From the NCBI RefSeq assembly GCF_046250175.1, contig NZ_CP176468.1: 64,000 nucleotides of DNA. The stretch is one strand, 5' to 3'. The number at the start of each line of letters is the position of its first letter. Within the stretch, counting starts at the first letter, position 1. The position numbers were made by a program, and so were the translations under genes. Under the pieces are notes generated by a model. The model did not search any database. It had not been told where the DNA came from and worked only from the letters and a program-made list of their open reading frames with translations. Origin of the DNA: Psychromonas sp030397575 (GTDB taxonomy: Bacteria; Pseudomonadota; Gammaproteobacteria; Enterobacterales; Psychromonadaceae). This document shows, piece by piece, positions 37,449-47,017 of this stretch.

Positions 37449-38916
37449 ACTCACAATTGAACAGTTATGTGAAGCTACCCATGGTCGTTTGAGAAAAGGT
37501 TATCATAGCGCTGCAAAATGTGCCTCTGTTATTATTAACAGTGTCAGTACCGACACGCGCACCCTTCAAGCAGGTGATCTGTTTATTGCGTTAAAAGGGC
37601 CGTCTTTCGATGCTCACCAATTGCTGCCAAGCGCAGTTGAGCAAGGTGCTGCGGTATTACTGGTCGAAGAGGCAAGTGAACTTGCGATCTCTTTTAATAA
37701 TGCAGTGATTGAAGTTCCCGATACGCGTATTGCATTAGGTTTATTAGGGCGTTATGTCAGACAGCAAATAACCGGTTTAAAGTGTGCTGCGATTACTGGC
37801 AGTAATGGTAAAACAACCTGTAAAGAGTTATTGAGTGCGATTCTTAGTGCGCATTGTGATGATCAAAACGCTGTACTGGCCACGGCGGGCAATTTTAATA
37901 ACGATATTGGTTTACCATTAACCTTATTGAGATTATCTACTCAGCATCAATATGCAGTAGTCGAATTAGGCGCGAATCATATTGGTGAAATTGCTTATAC
38001 TTCTGCATTAGCAAAACCTGATGTAGCTTTGGTTAATAATATTATGCCTGCGCATTTAGAGGGGTTTGGTTCTCTCGAAGGCGTTGCAACGGCAAAATCA
38101 GAAATTTGGTCAAACTTAAGTGGAACAGGGACTGCCGTCGTTAATTTAGATGCTAAGTTTGCACAACCGTTTATCGACAAACTAACCAATCAGCAACAGT
38201 CTTATCTTAGCTTTTCAAAAGATCCAAATATTAAAACTGCAGATGTGTTTGCTACTGATATTAATAGTAACCCATTAGGGCAGGCTCAGTTCAGATTGAA
38301 CATTAATCCAGCAAGTTTCCCAAACTCTGCAAATATCCAACAAAATATTACCGTCCAGTTGAACCTTCCTGGGTTACACAATGTCAGTAATGCATTGGCT
38401 GCAAGCAGCATGGCGTTGGCTCTAGGTTGTTCATTGGCAATCATTAAAAAAGGGCTTGAATCCTTACAACAAGTCGCTGGTCGTGTTAATTGTTCTGTAG
38501 TGACTGAACAACTGACAGTGATTGATGACACCTATAATGCAAATTCTGCATCGGTTAATGCAGGGATTGATTTATTGGCACAATATCAAGGTCTACGTCT
38601 GTTAATTTGTGGTGATATGGGTGAATTAGGCGATTATGCAGAACAAGAACATGGTGCCGTGGGTGAGTATGCTCAACAACAGGGCATTGATAAATTATTT
38701 ACAGTTGGACATTTGAGTCAACTAGCAACAAATGCGTATAATGCTGCCTCTCCAAATGCAGGGGCGGAACACTTCTCAGACAAACAACAACTTGAATTAG
38801 CTATTGATGCTTTTTTGAGCGGTCAAAAATCGAAAGTAGTGGTGCTTGTTAAAGGCTCGCGTAGTGCAAGGATGGAAGAGATAGTGGCTTTCATTAAAGG
38901 GAAATTTAGTGCGTAA
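37441..38916 (+). CDS. murF: UDP-MurNAc-tripeptide:D-alanyl-D-alanine ligase
   Basis: MurF attaches D-Ala-D-Ala to complete the UDP-MurNAc pentapeptide. The roughly 491-residue product shows AAITGSNGKTTCKELL, GNFNNDIGLPLTLL, ELGANHIGEIAYTS and DDTYNANSASVNAG, all family markers. Two ATGs (37435, 37441) compete. AGGA at 37429 sits 8 nt before the second and only 2 nt before the first, so I chose 37441. Confidence 0.96.
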   Translation: MIELTIEQLCEATHGRLRKGYHSAAKCASVIINSVSTDTRTLQAGDLFIALKGPSFDAHQLLPSAVEQGAAVLLVEEASELAISFNNAVIEVPDTRIALGLLGRYVRQQITGLKCAAITGSNGKTTCKELLSAILSAHCDDQNAVLATAGNFNNDIGLPLTLLRLSTQHQYAVVELGANHIGEIAYTSALAKPDVALVNNIMPAHLEGFGSLEGVATAKSEIWSNLSGTGTAVVNLDAKFAQPFIDKLTNQQQSYLSFSKDPNIKTADVFATDINSNPLGQAQFRLNINPASFPNSANIQQNITVQLNLPGLHNVSNALAASSMALALGCSLAIIKKGLESLQQVAGRVNCSVVTEQLTVIDDTYNANSASVNAGIDLLAQYQGLRLLICGDMGELGDYAEQEHGAVGEYAQQQGIDKLFTVGHLSQLATNAYNAASPNAGAEHFSDKQQLELAIDAFLSGQKSKVVVLVKGSRSARMEEIVAFIKGKFSA

Positions 38917-38965
38917 GCTTTCATCATCAGCTATTAAGCTGCTTTACAAAATAGGATTTTAAAAA

Positions 38966-40048
38966 ATGGTCGTCTGGTTAGCAGAGTTACTTTCGAGTCA
39001 TTATACTTTTTTCAATGTTTTAACATACTTATCCGTGAGAATGGTATTAGCTGTGTTAACGGCATTGGCATTTTCATTATGGGCCGGGCCTAAATTAATT
39101 CGTTACTTACAAAGCCAACAAATTGGTCAAATTGTGCGTGATGATGGTCCTGAGTCTCATTTCAGTAAAGCGGGTACACCAACCATGGGTGGCGTGTTAA
39201 TCCTTGCTGCTATTGTATTAAGTACACTGTTATGGGCACGACTCGATAACCTTTATGTGTGGATTGTATTGTTTACCACCGTTTCTTTTGGAGCGATTGG
39301 GTTTATGGATGACTACTTAAAAGTAGTGCGTAAGCATCCTGATGGTTTGATTGCTCGTTGGAAATACTTTTGGCAATCAGTTACTGCGTTAGTATTAGGT
39401 GTTGTCTTGTACCTTACGGCACAAGGCGATGCGCAATTAACATTAGTGGTACCTTTCTTTAAAGAGTATATGCCTTACTTAGGCTTATTATTTATTCCGT
39501 TGGTCTATTTCACTGTGGTAGGTAGTAGTAACGCCGTTAACCTAACAGATGGTTTAGATGGGTTAGCTATTATGCCAACTGTGATGGTCGCTTCTGCATT
39601 TGCATTAGTTGCTTACTTAACAAGTCATGTTAATTATTCTCATTACCTGTTTATCCCTTATATTCCACAGGCTAGTGAACTGGTGATCATTTGTGGCACC
39701 ATTGCCGGAGCTGGTTTAGGCTTTTTATGGTTCAACACTTACCCTGCACAAGTATTTATGGGCGATGTAGGCTCATTGGCATTAGGTGCCATTTTAGGTG
39801 TTATTGCAGTATTAGTGAGACAAGAGATTTTATTGGTTATCATGGGCGGTATTTTTGTATTAGAAACTGTCTCGGTTATTCTACAAGTTGGCTCATATAA
39901 AATGCGTAAACAGCGTATCTTTAGAATGGCTCCAATTCATCATCATTATGAGAAAAAAGGGTGGCCAGAACCACGTGTTATTGTGCGCTTTTGGATCATC
40001 ACAATTGTATTAGTCTTAATCGGACTAGTGACACTGAAGGTACGTTAA
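38966..40048 (+). CDS. mraY: phospho-MurNAc-pentapeptide transferase
   Basis: MraY makes lipid I on the inner membrane from undecaprenyl phosphate and UDP-MurNAc-pentapeptide. The 360-residue product has ten predicted membrane segments and the conserved cytoplasmic loops GTPTMGGVLIL, GFMDDYLKVVRK, SNAVNLTDGLDGLAI and MAPIHHHYEKKGWPE. Length equals E. coli MraY. It is 49 bp after murF and one base before murD. Confidence 0.98.
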   Translation: MVVWLAELLSSHYTFFNVLTYLSVRMVLAVLTALAFSLWAGPKLIRYLQSQQIGQIVRDDGPESHFSKAGTPTMGGVLILAAIVLSTLLWARLDNLYVWIVLFTTVSFGAIGFMDDYLKVVRKHPDGLIARWKYFWQSVTALVLGVVLYLTAQGDAQLTLVVPFFKEYMPYLGLLFIPLVYFTVVGSSNAVNLTDGLDGLAIMPTVMVASAFALVAYLTSHVNYSHYLFIPYIPQASELVIICGTIAGAGLGFLWFNTYPAQVFMGDVGSLALGAILGVIAVLVRQEILLVIMGGIFVLETVSVILQVGSYKMRKQRIFRMAPIHHHYEKKGWPEPRVIVRFWIITIVLVLIGLVTLKVR

Positions 40049-40049
40049 T

Positions 40050-41378
40050 ATGACAAGCAAGCGAGTTGCTATTATTGGGTTAGGTGTCACAGGCTTATCT
40101 TGTGTTACATTTTTCAATAAGAAAGGGATTGATGTTACTGTCTTTGATACTCGCTCTACTCCTCCAGGTAAAGATAAGCTGGATGTCAATACTGAGTTGG
40201 TGATTGGCCCTTTATCCGCAACACGTCTTGCTAGTTTTGATCTATTAGTTGTTAGCCCTGGTATTGCCATTACTACGCCAGCGATTGCGAAAGCAATTGA
40301 AGCCGGTGCTGAAGTTGTCGGCGATATTGAGCTATTTGCTCGAGAGCTAGCAACACCTGCTTACCAAAATACTAAATTAGTCACCATTACTGGGTCAAAT
40401 GGTAAGAGTACAGTTACCACGTTACTGGGTGAAATGGCTTCTCATGCTGGTGTTAATGTAGGTGTTGGCGGTAATATTGGTGTGCCAGCCCTAGATCTAT
40501 TATCTCCAGATATTCAACTTTATATCTTAGAGCTTTCGAGTTTCCAGCTAGAAACAACAGAATCCTTAAACGCAGATGTATCAACTATTTTAAATATTAG
40601 TGAAGACCATTTAGATCGCTACCCAAGTTACCAAGCTTATATAGATGCAAAGCATAAAATTTATATGCAAAGTAACATGTGTGTAATCAATCGAGATGAC
40701 CCTCTTACTTTTACGCAACAGCAACCGCAAATTAGCTTTGGTTTTGACCACTCAGAGTTTGGTCTTGTATTGCAACAGGACGAGCCTTTTTTAGCTAAAA
40801 ACCAGCAACCTCTATTACCTTGCAGCGAAATAAAATTAAGCGGTAAGCATAATTGGATGAATGCGTTAGCAGCCATTGCGCTAGGTGAGCAAGTTGCTTT
40901 GCCTATGGATCTGATGTTGGCAGCGTTACAGGCATATAAAGGCCTTAATCATAGGTGTGAGTTTGTTGCTGAACATCGAGGCGTTCGTTGGATTAATGAC
41001 TCTAAAGCCACCAATATTGGTGCCACTCAAGCGGCATTACTTGGTTTGTCTGAAACTATTTCAGGTAAAGTACATGTTATTTTAGGTGGAGATGGTAAAG
41101 GTGCAGATTTTACTGAACTAGCGAGTGCATTAACTGAAATTAAAGGACAGATTGTTTGTTTTGGTCAGGATGCGGAGTTAATTGCTGCGCAACATCCTGC
41201 AGCAGTTATTGTCGAGGATTTAGCACATGCGGTTGCTCATATTGAACAACAGGCAAGATCTGGAGATTTAGCTATTTTAACGCCTGCCTGTGCGAGTTTA
41301 GATATGTACAAAAATTTTATGGCGCGTGGTGAACACTTTATGCAATTAGTAAATGCGCTCACGGAGGCATCAGAGTGA
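40050..41378 (+). CDS. murD: UDP-MurNAc-L-alanine:D-glutamate ligase
   Basis: MurD adds D-glutamate to UDP-MurNAc-L-Ala. The 442-residue product has an N-terminal Rossmann domain (VAIIGLGVTGLSCV), VTITGSNGKSTVTTLL, ELSSFQLETTESL, NISEDHLDRYP and WINDSKATNIGAT. It ends GEHFMQLVNALTEA and overlaps ftsW. Confidence 0.97.
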   Translation: MTSKRVAIIGLGVTGLSCVTFFNKKGIDVTVFDTRSTPPGKDKLDVNTELVIGPLSATRLASFDLLVVSPGIAITTPAIAKAIEAGAEVVGDIELFARELATPAYQNTKLVTITGSNGKSTVTTLLGEMASHAGVNVGVGGNIGVPALDLLSPDIQLYILELSSFQLETTESLNADVSTILNISEDHLDRYPSYQAYIDAKHKIYMQSNMCVINRDDPLTFTQQQPQISFGFDHSEFGLVLQQDEPFLAKNQQPLLPCSEIKLSGKHNWMNALAAIALGEQVALPMDLMLAALQAYKGLNHRCEFVAEHRGVRWINDSKATNIGATQAALLGLSETISGKVHVILGGDGKGADFTELASALTEIKGQIVCFGQDAELIAAQHPAAVIVEDLAHAVAHIEQQARSGDLAILTPACASLDMYKNFMARGEHFMQLVNALTEASE

Positions 41379-42631
41379 TGTTTGCTGCAATATTAGCCAA
41401 GTTGGGCAATATATATCAATCACTCACCGTGGAATCTGAAACACATCCTAGGGCATACGACCGTTCTTATTTGGTTTTAGTATTCACCTTGATGGGAATT
41501 GGCTTGATTATTGTTGCCTCTGCTTCAATGCCTGAAGGCATTGCGCTATCTGCCGACCCATTTCGTTTCTTAAAGCGTCACCTGATCTACATTATTCTCT
41601 GTTTATTTATCTTAGCGGCTGTGGTGTCTATTCCCATCGATCACTGGCATAAATATACGCCGATTATTTTATTACTTTCTGGTTTAGGTTTATTAGCGGT
41701 TCTGATTGTGGGTACTGAAGTAAATGGCTCATTACGTTGGTTACGTTTAGGTCCGTTAAATATTCAACCGTCAGAATTTGCGAAACTTTCTGTTGTCTTA
41801 TTCATCTCTAGCTACCTTTTACGTCGTCAAAAGGAAGTGATCGACACCATTAAAGGCTTTATCAAGCCTCTAGTGGTATTAGCGATATTTGCGATGTTGT
41901 TACTATTACAGCCAGACTTAGGATCAACAGTCGTAATTGTAGTGATCATGATGGGCATGTTATTTATTGCGAATGCAAGAATGATCTCCTTCGTGGGTAT
42001 TGCAGTTGCCTTGTTGTCAGTAATTATTTTGCTAATTGTGACGTCGCCTTATCGTATGGCAAGGGTATTTGGTTTTTTAGATCCATGGTCAGATCCGTTT
42101 GGTCGAAGCTACCAGCTAACCCAATCATTAATGGCCTTTGGTCGTGGTGGTTGGTTTGGTGAAGGGTTGGGTAATTCGGTTCAAAAACTAGAGTACTTGC
42201 CAGAAGCGCATACTGATTTCATCATGGCTATCTTGGCTGAAGAGTTGGGTTTTATCGGCGTAAGCATCGTTATTATTTTAGAGTTTGTTTTGGTTTATAA
42301 GGCTTTTACTATCGGTAAAAAAGCTTTAGAAAAAAACCTTATTTTTTCAGGGTATGTTGCTATTGGTATTGCTATTTGGTTTGCTTTCCAAACGGCGGTA
42401 AACATAGGTGCTGCATCAGGTATTGCTCCTACTAAAGGTTTAACATTACCTTTAATCAGTTATGGTGGTTCAAGTTTGATCACTATCGCGATAGCGGTTG
42501 GTTTAGTGTTAAGAATAGATTTTGAAACGCGTATTCATTCAGCGCAAGCGCGTATAACTAGAAAGAATAATAAGAAAAAGCCGAGTGTTGCTCATAAAGC
42601 AACTAAGCCTGTGGTGGAAAATAATGAATAA
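41378..42631 (+). CDS. ftsW: septal peptidoglycan polymerase FtsW
   Basis: FtsW is the SEDS glycosyltransferase of the divisome and partner of FtsI. It has about 417 residues, ten membrane segments, and SEDS blocks GSLRWLRLGPLNIQPSEFAK, LQPDLGSTVVI and GLTLPLISYGGSSL. The end is a basic cytoplasmic tail. ATG 41378 overlaps the murD stop in TGATG. An in-frame GTG at 41375 is slightly better spaced from the GGAGG at 41362, so the start is uncertain by one codon. Confidence 0.96.
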   Translation: MFAAILAKLGNIYQSLTVESETHPRAYDRSYLVLVFTLMGIGLIIVASASMPEGIALSADPFRFLKRHLIYIILCLFILAAVVSIPIDHWHKYTPIILLLSGLGLLAVLIVGTEVNGSLRWLRLGPLNIQPSEFAKLSVVLFISSYLLRRQKEVIDTIKGFIKPLVVLAIFAMLLLLQPDLGSTVVIVVIMMGMLFIANARMISFVGIAVALLSVIILLIVTSPYRMARVFGFLDPWSDPFGRSYQLTQSLMAFGRGGWFGEGLGNSVQKLEYLPEAHTDFIMAILAEELGFIGVSIVIILEFVLVYKAFTIGKKALEKNLIFSGYVAIGIAIWFAFQTAVNIGAASGIAPTKGLTLPLISYGGSSLITIAIAVGLVLRIDFETRIHSAQARITRKNNKKKPSVAHKATKPVVENNE

Positions 42632-43697
42632 AGCAAAAACGTTATTAGTAATGGCCGGAGGCACTGGAGGACATGTTTTTCCTGGCTTGGCTGTGGCTAA
42701 TAAGTTAAAAAATGAAGGGTGGCAAGTAAGCTGGTTAGGCACTGCTGCACGAATGGAAGCTAGACTGGTACCTGAGCATGGCTATGAAATTGACTTCATC
42801 GACGTCGTGGGCGTGCGAGGTAACGGTATTAAACGCTTATTAGCAGCGCCATTTCAAGTTATAAAGTCTATCTTTCAAGCTCGTAAAGTATTAAAAAAAC
42901 GCAAGGTTGATTTAGTATTAGGGATGGGCGGCTTTGCCAGTGGACCCGGTGGAATTGCGGCTTGGACAATGGGCATTCCGGTTGTGTTACATGAACAAAA
43001 TGCAACGGCTGGATTAACCAATCGAATTCTTTCTTATTTTTCTAAAAAGGTATTAATGGGTTTTAGCGGTGCATTTTCTGGTGAAAAGGCTGTTTTAGTA
43101 GGAAATCCAATCAGAAAAGAGTTGTTAGACTTACCTGAAAAAGTCTTTTCTGCGCCAGAGCAAGCTTTAAAAGTATTAGTGATTGGAGGAAGTTTAGGCG
43201 CTCGTGTTTTAAATGAAACGGTTCCTGATGCTTTGCTGAACTTCGATGCTCAGCAGGTGTCTATTTTACATCAAACAGGTAAAGGCTTTGCTGAGTCGGT
43301 AACTGCTAGTTATCAACAAACTCAGGTTGATTATCAAGTACAAGAATTTATCAGCGACATGGCTTCAGCCTATCAGTGGGCAGACCTTATTATATGTCGA
43401 GCAGGTGCCTTAACCGTAGCAGAAGTTGCGGCTGTAGGACTACCAGCTATCTTTGTTCCTTTGCCACATGCTGTGGATGATCATCAAACTAAAAATGCAC
43501 AGAACTTAGTGAGTGCAGATGCAGCAATATTGATTGCGCAAAAAGAGTTGAATGCAAATAAATTAAGTGAATGTTTAGTGACATTAAGTCAAAATAGGCA
43601 TTTGCTTAATGAAATGAGCCAAAATTGTAAAAATATAGCTATTAGAGACGCTACGCAGCAAGTTGCAGCCGTTTGTCAGTCTTTAGTGTTAAAATAA
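42624..43697 (+). CDS. murG: undecaprenyldiphospho-muramoylpentapeptide GlcNAc transferase
   Basis: MurG converts lipid I to lipid II at the cytoplasmic face. The 357-residue GT28 enzyme starts with LLVMAGGTGGHVFPGLAVA and shows GMGGFASGPGG, LHEQNATAGLTNR, VIGGSLGARVLNE and ICRAGALTVAEVAAVGLPAI. I chose the ATG at 42624, giving an 8-nt overlap with ftsW and matching family length. Confidence 0.97.
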   Translation: MNKAKTLLVMAGGTGGHVFPGLAVANKLKNEGWQVSWLGTAARMEARLVPEHGYEIDFIDVVGVRGNGIKRLLAAPFQVIKSIFQARKVLKKRKVDLVLGMGGFASGPGGIAAWTMGIPVVLHEQNATAGLTNRILSYFSKKVLMGFSGAFSGEKAVLVGNPIRKELLDLPEKVFSAPEQALKVLVIGGSLGARVLNETVPDALLNFDAQQVSILHQTGKGFAESVTASYQQTQVDYQVQEFISDMASAYQWADLIICRAGALTVAEVAAVGLPAIFVPLPHAVDDHQTKNAQNLVSADAAILIAQKELNANKLSECLVTLSQNRHLLNEMSQNCKNIAIRDATQQVAAVCQSLVLK

Positions 43698-43714
43698 AGT
43701 AGAAGTGAATCCTA

Positions 43715-45175
43715 ATGATAAAAATTGAACTAGCAGAAATTCGTACCATGATCCCTGAAATGCGTCGTGTAAAACAGATTCATTTTGTCGGTATTGGTGG
43801 TGCGGGTATGGGCGGTATCGCCGAAGTATTAGCCTATGAAGGTTATAAAATTACTGGTTCTGATATCGCAGAAAATACAGTCGTCAAACGTCTGCGTTCA
43901 TTAGGTGTTGAAGTATTCATTGGTCATGCTCAAGAAAATATCTATGGCGCCTCTGTGGTGGTTGTTTCCACAGCGATTAACCCAGAAAACCCAGAGTTAT
44001 TAGCCGCTAAACAAGCGCGTATTCCTGTCGTTCGTCGAGCTGAAATGCTAGCAGAATTAATGCGCTATCGCCATGGCGTCGCTGTTGCCGGTACACACGG
44101 TAAAACAACTACAACCAGTTTGATTGCTAGTATCTACCGCGAAGCTGATTTAGATCCCACCTTTGTTATCGGTGGACTGTTAAATAGCGCAGGCACCAAT
44201 GCTAAATTAGGGCAAAGTCGTTATTTAATCGCTGAAGCGGATGAAAGTGATGCTTCTTTCTTACACCTTCAGCCAATGGTTTCTGTCGTGACTAATATCG
44301 AAGCAGACCATATGGATACTTATCAAGGTGATTTTGAAGTATTAAAAGATACTTTTATTCAGTTTATTCAAAATCTGCCGTTTTATGGCACTGCGGTTGT
44401 GTGTTTAGATGACAAAGTCGTTGAAGAATTGATCCCGCGATTTGCTCGTCAATGTGTTACATATGGTTTTAGCGAACAAGCTGATGTGCGCATATCTAGC
44501 TTCAAACAAACAGTGAACCGTAGTGAGTTTGTTGTTCATAGAGCTAATCGCCCAGATTTAATTATTCATCTTAACTTACCCGGGAAACACAATGCATTAA
44601 ATGCGGCTGCGGCCATTGCAGTTGCAATGGAAGATGATATTGAAGATGCTGCTATTCTTGCCGCATTGGAGAGTTTTGAAGGTATTGGCCGTCGTTTTGA
44701 ACACTATGGTGAATTCGAAACTGGTCGCGGTAAAGCGATGCTAGCTGATGATTACGGCCATCATCCAACGGAAGTACAAGCTACGATTAACGCTGCACGT
44801 GAAGGTTGGCCAGAGAAGCGCTTAGTAATGGCATATCAGCCACACCGTTACACACGTACGCGTGATTTATACGAAGATTTTGCAAATGTGTTATCACAGG
44901 TTGATCAACTACTACTGTTAGATGTGTATGCTGCCGGTGAAACACCAATCGCTGGCGCTGATAGCCGCTCTTTGTGTCGTACTATCCGTCAGCAAAGTAA
45001 TAAAGAGCCTATCTTTGTTCCCTCTCCAGCAGCATTACCAAGTGCATTGGCCAAAGTGCTACAAGATGGTGACTTAGTGTTAACACAAGGCGCAGGTAAT
45101 ATCGGTGCAGTAGTGAAAACACTAGCAGAATTGAAATTAGATATTGAAAAAATGCAACAAGCGAGCACAAATTAA
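43715..45175 (+). CDS. murC: UDP-N-acetylmuramate:L-alanine ligase
   Basis: MurC is the first Mur ligase, adding L-Ala to UDP-MurNAc. The 486-residue product has IHFVGIGGAGMGGIAEVL (about 22-39), VAGTHGKTTTTSLIASI, EADESDASFLHLQPMVSVV, NIEADHMDTY and DDYGHHPTEVQATI. The stop overlaps the ddlB start by one base (TAATG). Confidence 0.98.
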   Translation: MIKIELAEIRTMIPEMRRVKQIHFVGIGGAGMGGIAEVLAYEGYKITGSDIAENTVVKRLRSLGVEVFIGHAQENIYGASVVVVSTAINPENPELLAAKQARIPVVRRAEMLAELMRYRHGVAVAGTHGKTTTTSLIASIYREADLDPTFVIGGLLNSAGTNAKLGQSRYLIAEADESDASFLHLQPMVSVVTNIEADHMDTYQGDFEVLKDTFIQFIQNLPFYGTAVVCLDDKVVEELIPRFARQCVTYGFSEQADVRISSFKQTVNRSEFVVHRANRPDLIIHLNLPGKHNALNAAAAIAVAMEDDIEDAAILAALESFEGIGRRFEHYGEFETGRGKAMLADDYGHHPTEVQATINAAREGWPEKRLVMAYQPHRYTRTRDLYEDFANVLSQVDQLLLLDVYAAGETPIAGADSRSLCRTIRQQSNKEPIFVPSPAALPSALAKVLQDGDLVLTQGAGNIGAVVKTLAELKLDIEKMQQASTN

Positions 45176-46095
45176 TGACAACTGAGTTTGGTAAAGTAGC
45201 GGTTTTATTTGGCGGTGATAGCGCAGAGCGTGAAGTCTCATTAAGCTCTGGTAAAGCAGTATTAAACGCATTGGTTCGTCAAGGCGTTGATGCCCATGCT
45301 GTTGACCCAAAATATGATGATGTATCGCAAATTAAAGCCTCAGGTTTTGAGCGTGTATTTATTGTACTTCATGGCCGTGGTGGTGAAGACGGCACTATCC
45401 AAGGTTTTTTAGATACACTACAAATTCCATATACGGGAAGTGACGTCTCTAGCTCTGCCATTGGTATGGATAAGGCAAAAACTAAACAAATTTGGCAAAG
45501 TTGCGCATTACCCACTGCAGCGTATCAAATTATTGTCAAAGAAAACTTTGAACCTGCGCAGGCTAAAGATATACTAAGCGCCTTGTCTGGTACTGTGATG
45601 GTAAAACCTGTACATGAAGGCTCAAGTATTGGAATGGCAAAGGCGGAAACGCCAGAACAACTGATTGAAGCATTAGAAGACGCGTTTAAGTACGATAAAA
45701 AAGTATTGTTAGAATCTTGGATCACTGGAGATGAATTTACGGTTTCCATGCTTAATGGTAAAGCATTACCGGCTATTAGTATGAAAACCACTAATACGTT
45801 TTATGATTACCAAGCAAAATATCAATCAACTGACACACAATACCTGTGTCCTTGTGGTTTAGATGACCTGCAATTGAGTGAATTAAATCAATTGGCTGAA
45901 GAAGCATTTATGGCGGTGGGATGTAGCGGTTGGGGACGTGTTGACTTTATGCGAGATCAACAGCATAACTGGTATTTGTTAGAGGTTAACACTGTGCCAG
46001 GTATGACTGAGACCAGTTTAGTACCCAAAGCGGCAAAACAAGCAGGTATTAGTTTCGATCAACTTGTATTACGTATATTAGAGCAAACCTTATAA
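45175..46095 (+). CDS. ddlB: D-alanine:D-alanine ligase
   Basis: Ddl joins two D-alanines, the substrate of MurF. The 306-residue ATP-grasp enzyme shows VLFGGDSAEREVSLSSG, VLHGRGGEDGTIQGFL, VKPVHEGSSIGM and the metal-binding LLEVNTVPGMTETSLVP. The ddl gene inside the division cluster is the DdlB type. Confidence 0.97.
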   Translation: MTTEFGKVAVLFGGDSAEREVSLSSGKAVLNALVRQGVDAHAVDPKYDDVSQIKASGFERVFIVLHGRGGEDGTIQGFLDTLQIPYTGSDVSSSAIGMDKAKTKQIWQSCALPTAAYQIIVKENFEPAQAKDILSALSGTVMVKPVHEGSSIGMAKAETPEQLIEALEDAFKYDKKVLLESWITGDEFTVSMLNGKALPAISMKTTNTFYDYQAKYQSTDTQYLCPCGLDDLQLSELNQLAEEAFMAVGCSGWGRVDFMRDQQHNWYLLEVNTVPGMTETSLVPKAAKQAGISFDQLVLRILEQTL

Positions 46096-46098
46096 TTT

Positions 46099-46839
46099 AT
46101 GTGGCTGAAGCTAAAAAAAATCACCATCAGCAAATGGCTTAGCTTCTTTGTTTTTTTGCTGTTGATTTATACTTTACAGGATGGTTTTTTCAAACTTAAG
46201 CATTGGCTAACGGATGAGAAGTCTTTACCCCTCACTGGTTTGATTTTAACTGGTGAGCGACACCATGTAACGGAAGATGTGGTTAGAAGTGTACTCGTAA
46301 AGCAAAAAGATAAATTAAACTTTTTTACTTTGCGAATTACTGAGATACAAAAGCAACTAGAAGCGAAACCTTGGGTTTATTCAGCGTCAATTCGTAAACA
46401 TTGGCCTGATACATTAAAGATACATATTGTAGAGCAAGCGATAGCTGCTTCTTGGAATGAGAAGTCATTGTTGAATCGATTTGGTGAAATTATCGATGTA
46501 GTACCTGACCAAACAGATCAGTTTGTTGCGTTATCCGGTGAGGATGAGCAATCAGAGGCGGTGTTAAATACCTACTTACAACTAAAGCAGTTATTAGCGC
46601 CTAGCCATTATCGCATCGCGGCCTTGTCTAGTGACAAACGTAATGCCACGCAACTAGTGTTAAAAAATGGCATTAGTTTAAAACTTGGTAAAGAACAAAA
46701 GCTGGAGCGTATTCAGATATTTTTAAAAGCATTTCCTAGGATTGCTGAAAATTACGATATCAATACCATCGATTACGTAGATTTACGTTATGACACGGGG
46801 TTAGCAATCGGCTGGAAAGAAGTACAAGAAGAAAAATAG
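46099..46839 (+). CDS. ftsQ: cell division protein FtsQ
   Basis: FtsQ is a bitopic divisome protein linking early and late components. The 246-residue product has a short cytoplasmic tail, one membrane segment (about 14-29), a POTRA domain beginning near LTGLILTGERHHVTEDVV with the KPWVYSASIRKHWPDTL block, and the beta domain ending in YVDLRYDTGLAIGWK. It lies 3 bp after ddlB. A 178-bp gap to ftsA follows, unusually long inside this cluster. Confidence 0.95.
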   Translation: MWLKLKKITISKWLSFFVFLLLIYTLQDGFFKLKHWLTDEKSLPLTGLILTGERHHVTEDVVRSVLVKQKDKLNFFTLRITEIQKQLEAKPWVYSASIRKHWPDTLKIHIVEQAIAASWNEKSLLNRFGEIIDVVPDQTDQFVALSGEDEQSEAVLNTYLQLKQLLAPSHYRIAALSSDKRNATQLVLKNGISLKLGKEQKLERIQIFLKAFPRIAENYDINTIDYVDLRYDTGLAIGWKEVQEEK

Positions 46840-46863
46840 TTATGTTGAATATTTTCAACATAA
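46840..46863. repeat. perfect palindrome after ftsQ
   Basis: TTATGTTGAA and TTCAACATAA form a perfect 10-bp stem with a TATT loop, starting at the base after the ftsQ stop. No T-run follows, so it is not a canonical terminator. It could be an operator, an mRNA stability element or an attenuator controlling the ftsQ-to-ftsA ratio. Confidence 0.6.
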
Positions 46864-46932
46864 TCGGCTTAGTAAAATAGGCTAATTTAACTGTTTAAAT
46901 TGTCTATATCGTTATGAGTAGAATTTAAAATA

Positions 46933-46960
46933 GTGAAATTAATCATATATTTACTATAAT
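46933..46960 (+). promoter_or_regulatory. putative ftsA promoter
   Basis: A consensus TATAAT (46955-46960) has GTGAAA (4 of 6 to TTGACA) 16 bp upstream. It would start transcription about 50 nt before ftsA and explain the long ftsQ-ftsA gap as a dedicated ftsAZ promoter region. Confidence 0.45.
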
Positions 46961-47017
46961 TAGTATTACAATAAAGTTAATTATTCTCTTATACGTAGAG
47001 AAAATGGTGATGAACGA

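Noticed and set aside
46840..46863. Terminator after ftsQ
   Set aside because: The stem is perfect but AT-rich and lacks a following T-run, so it was kept only as a palindrome.
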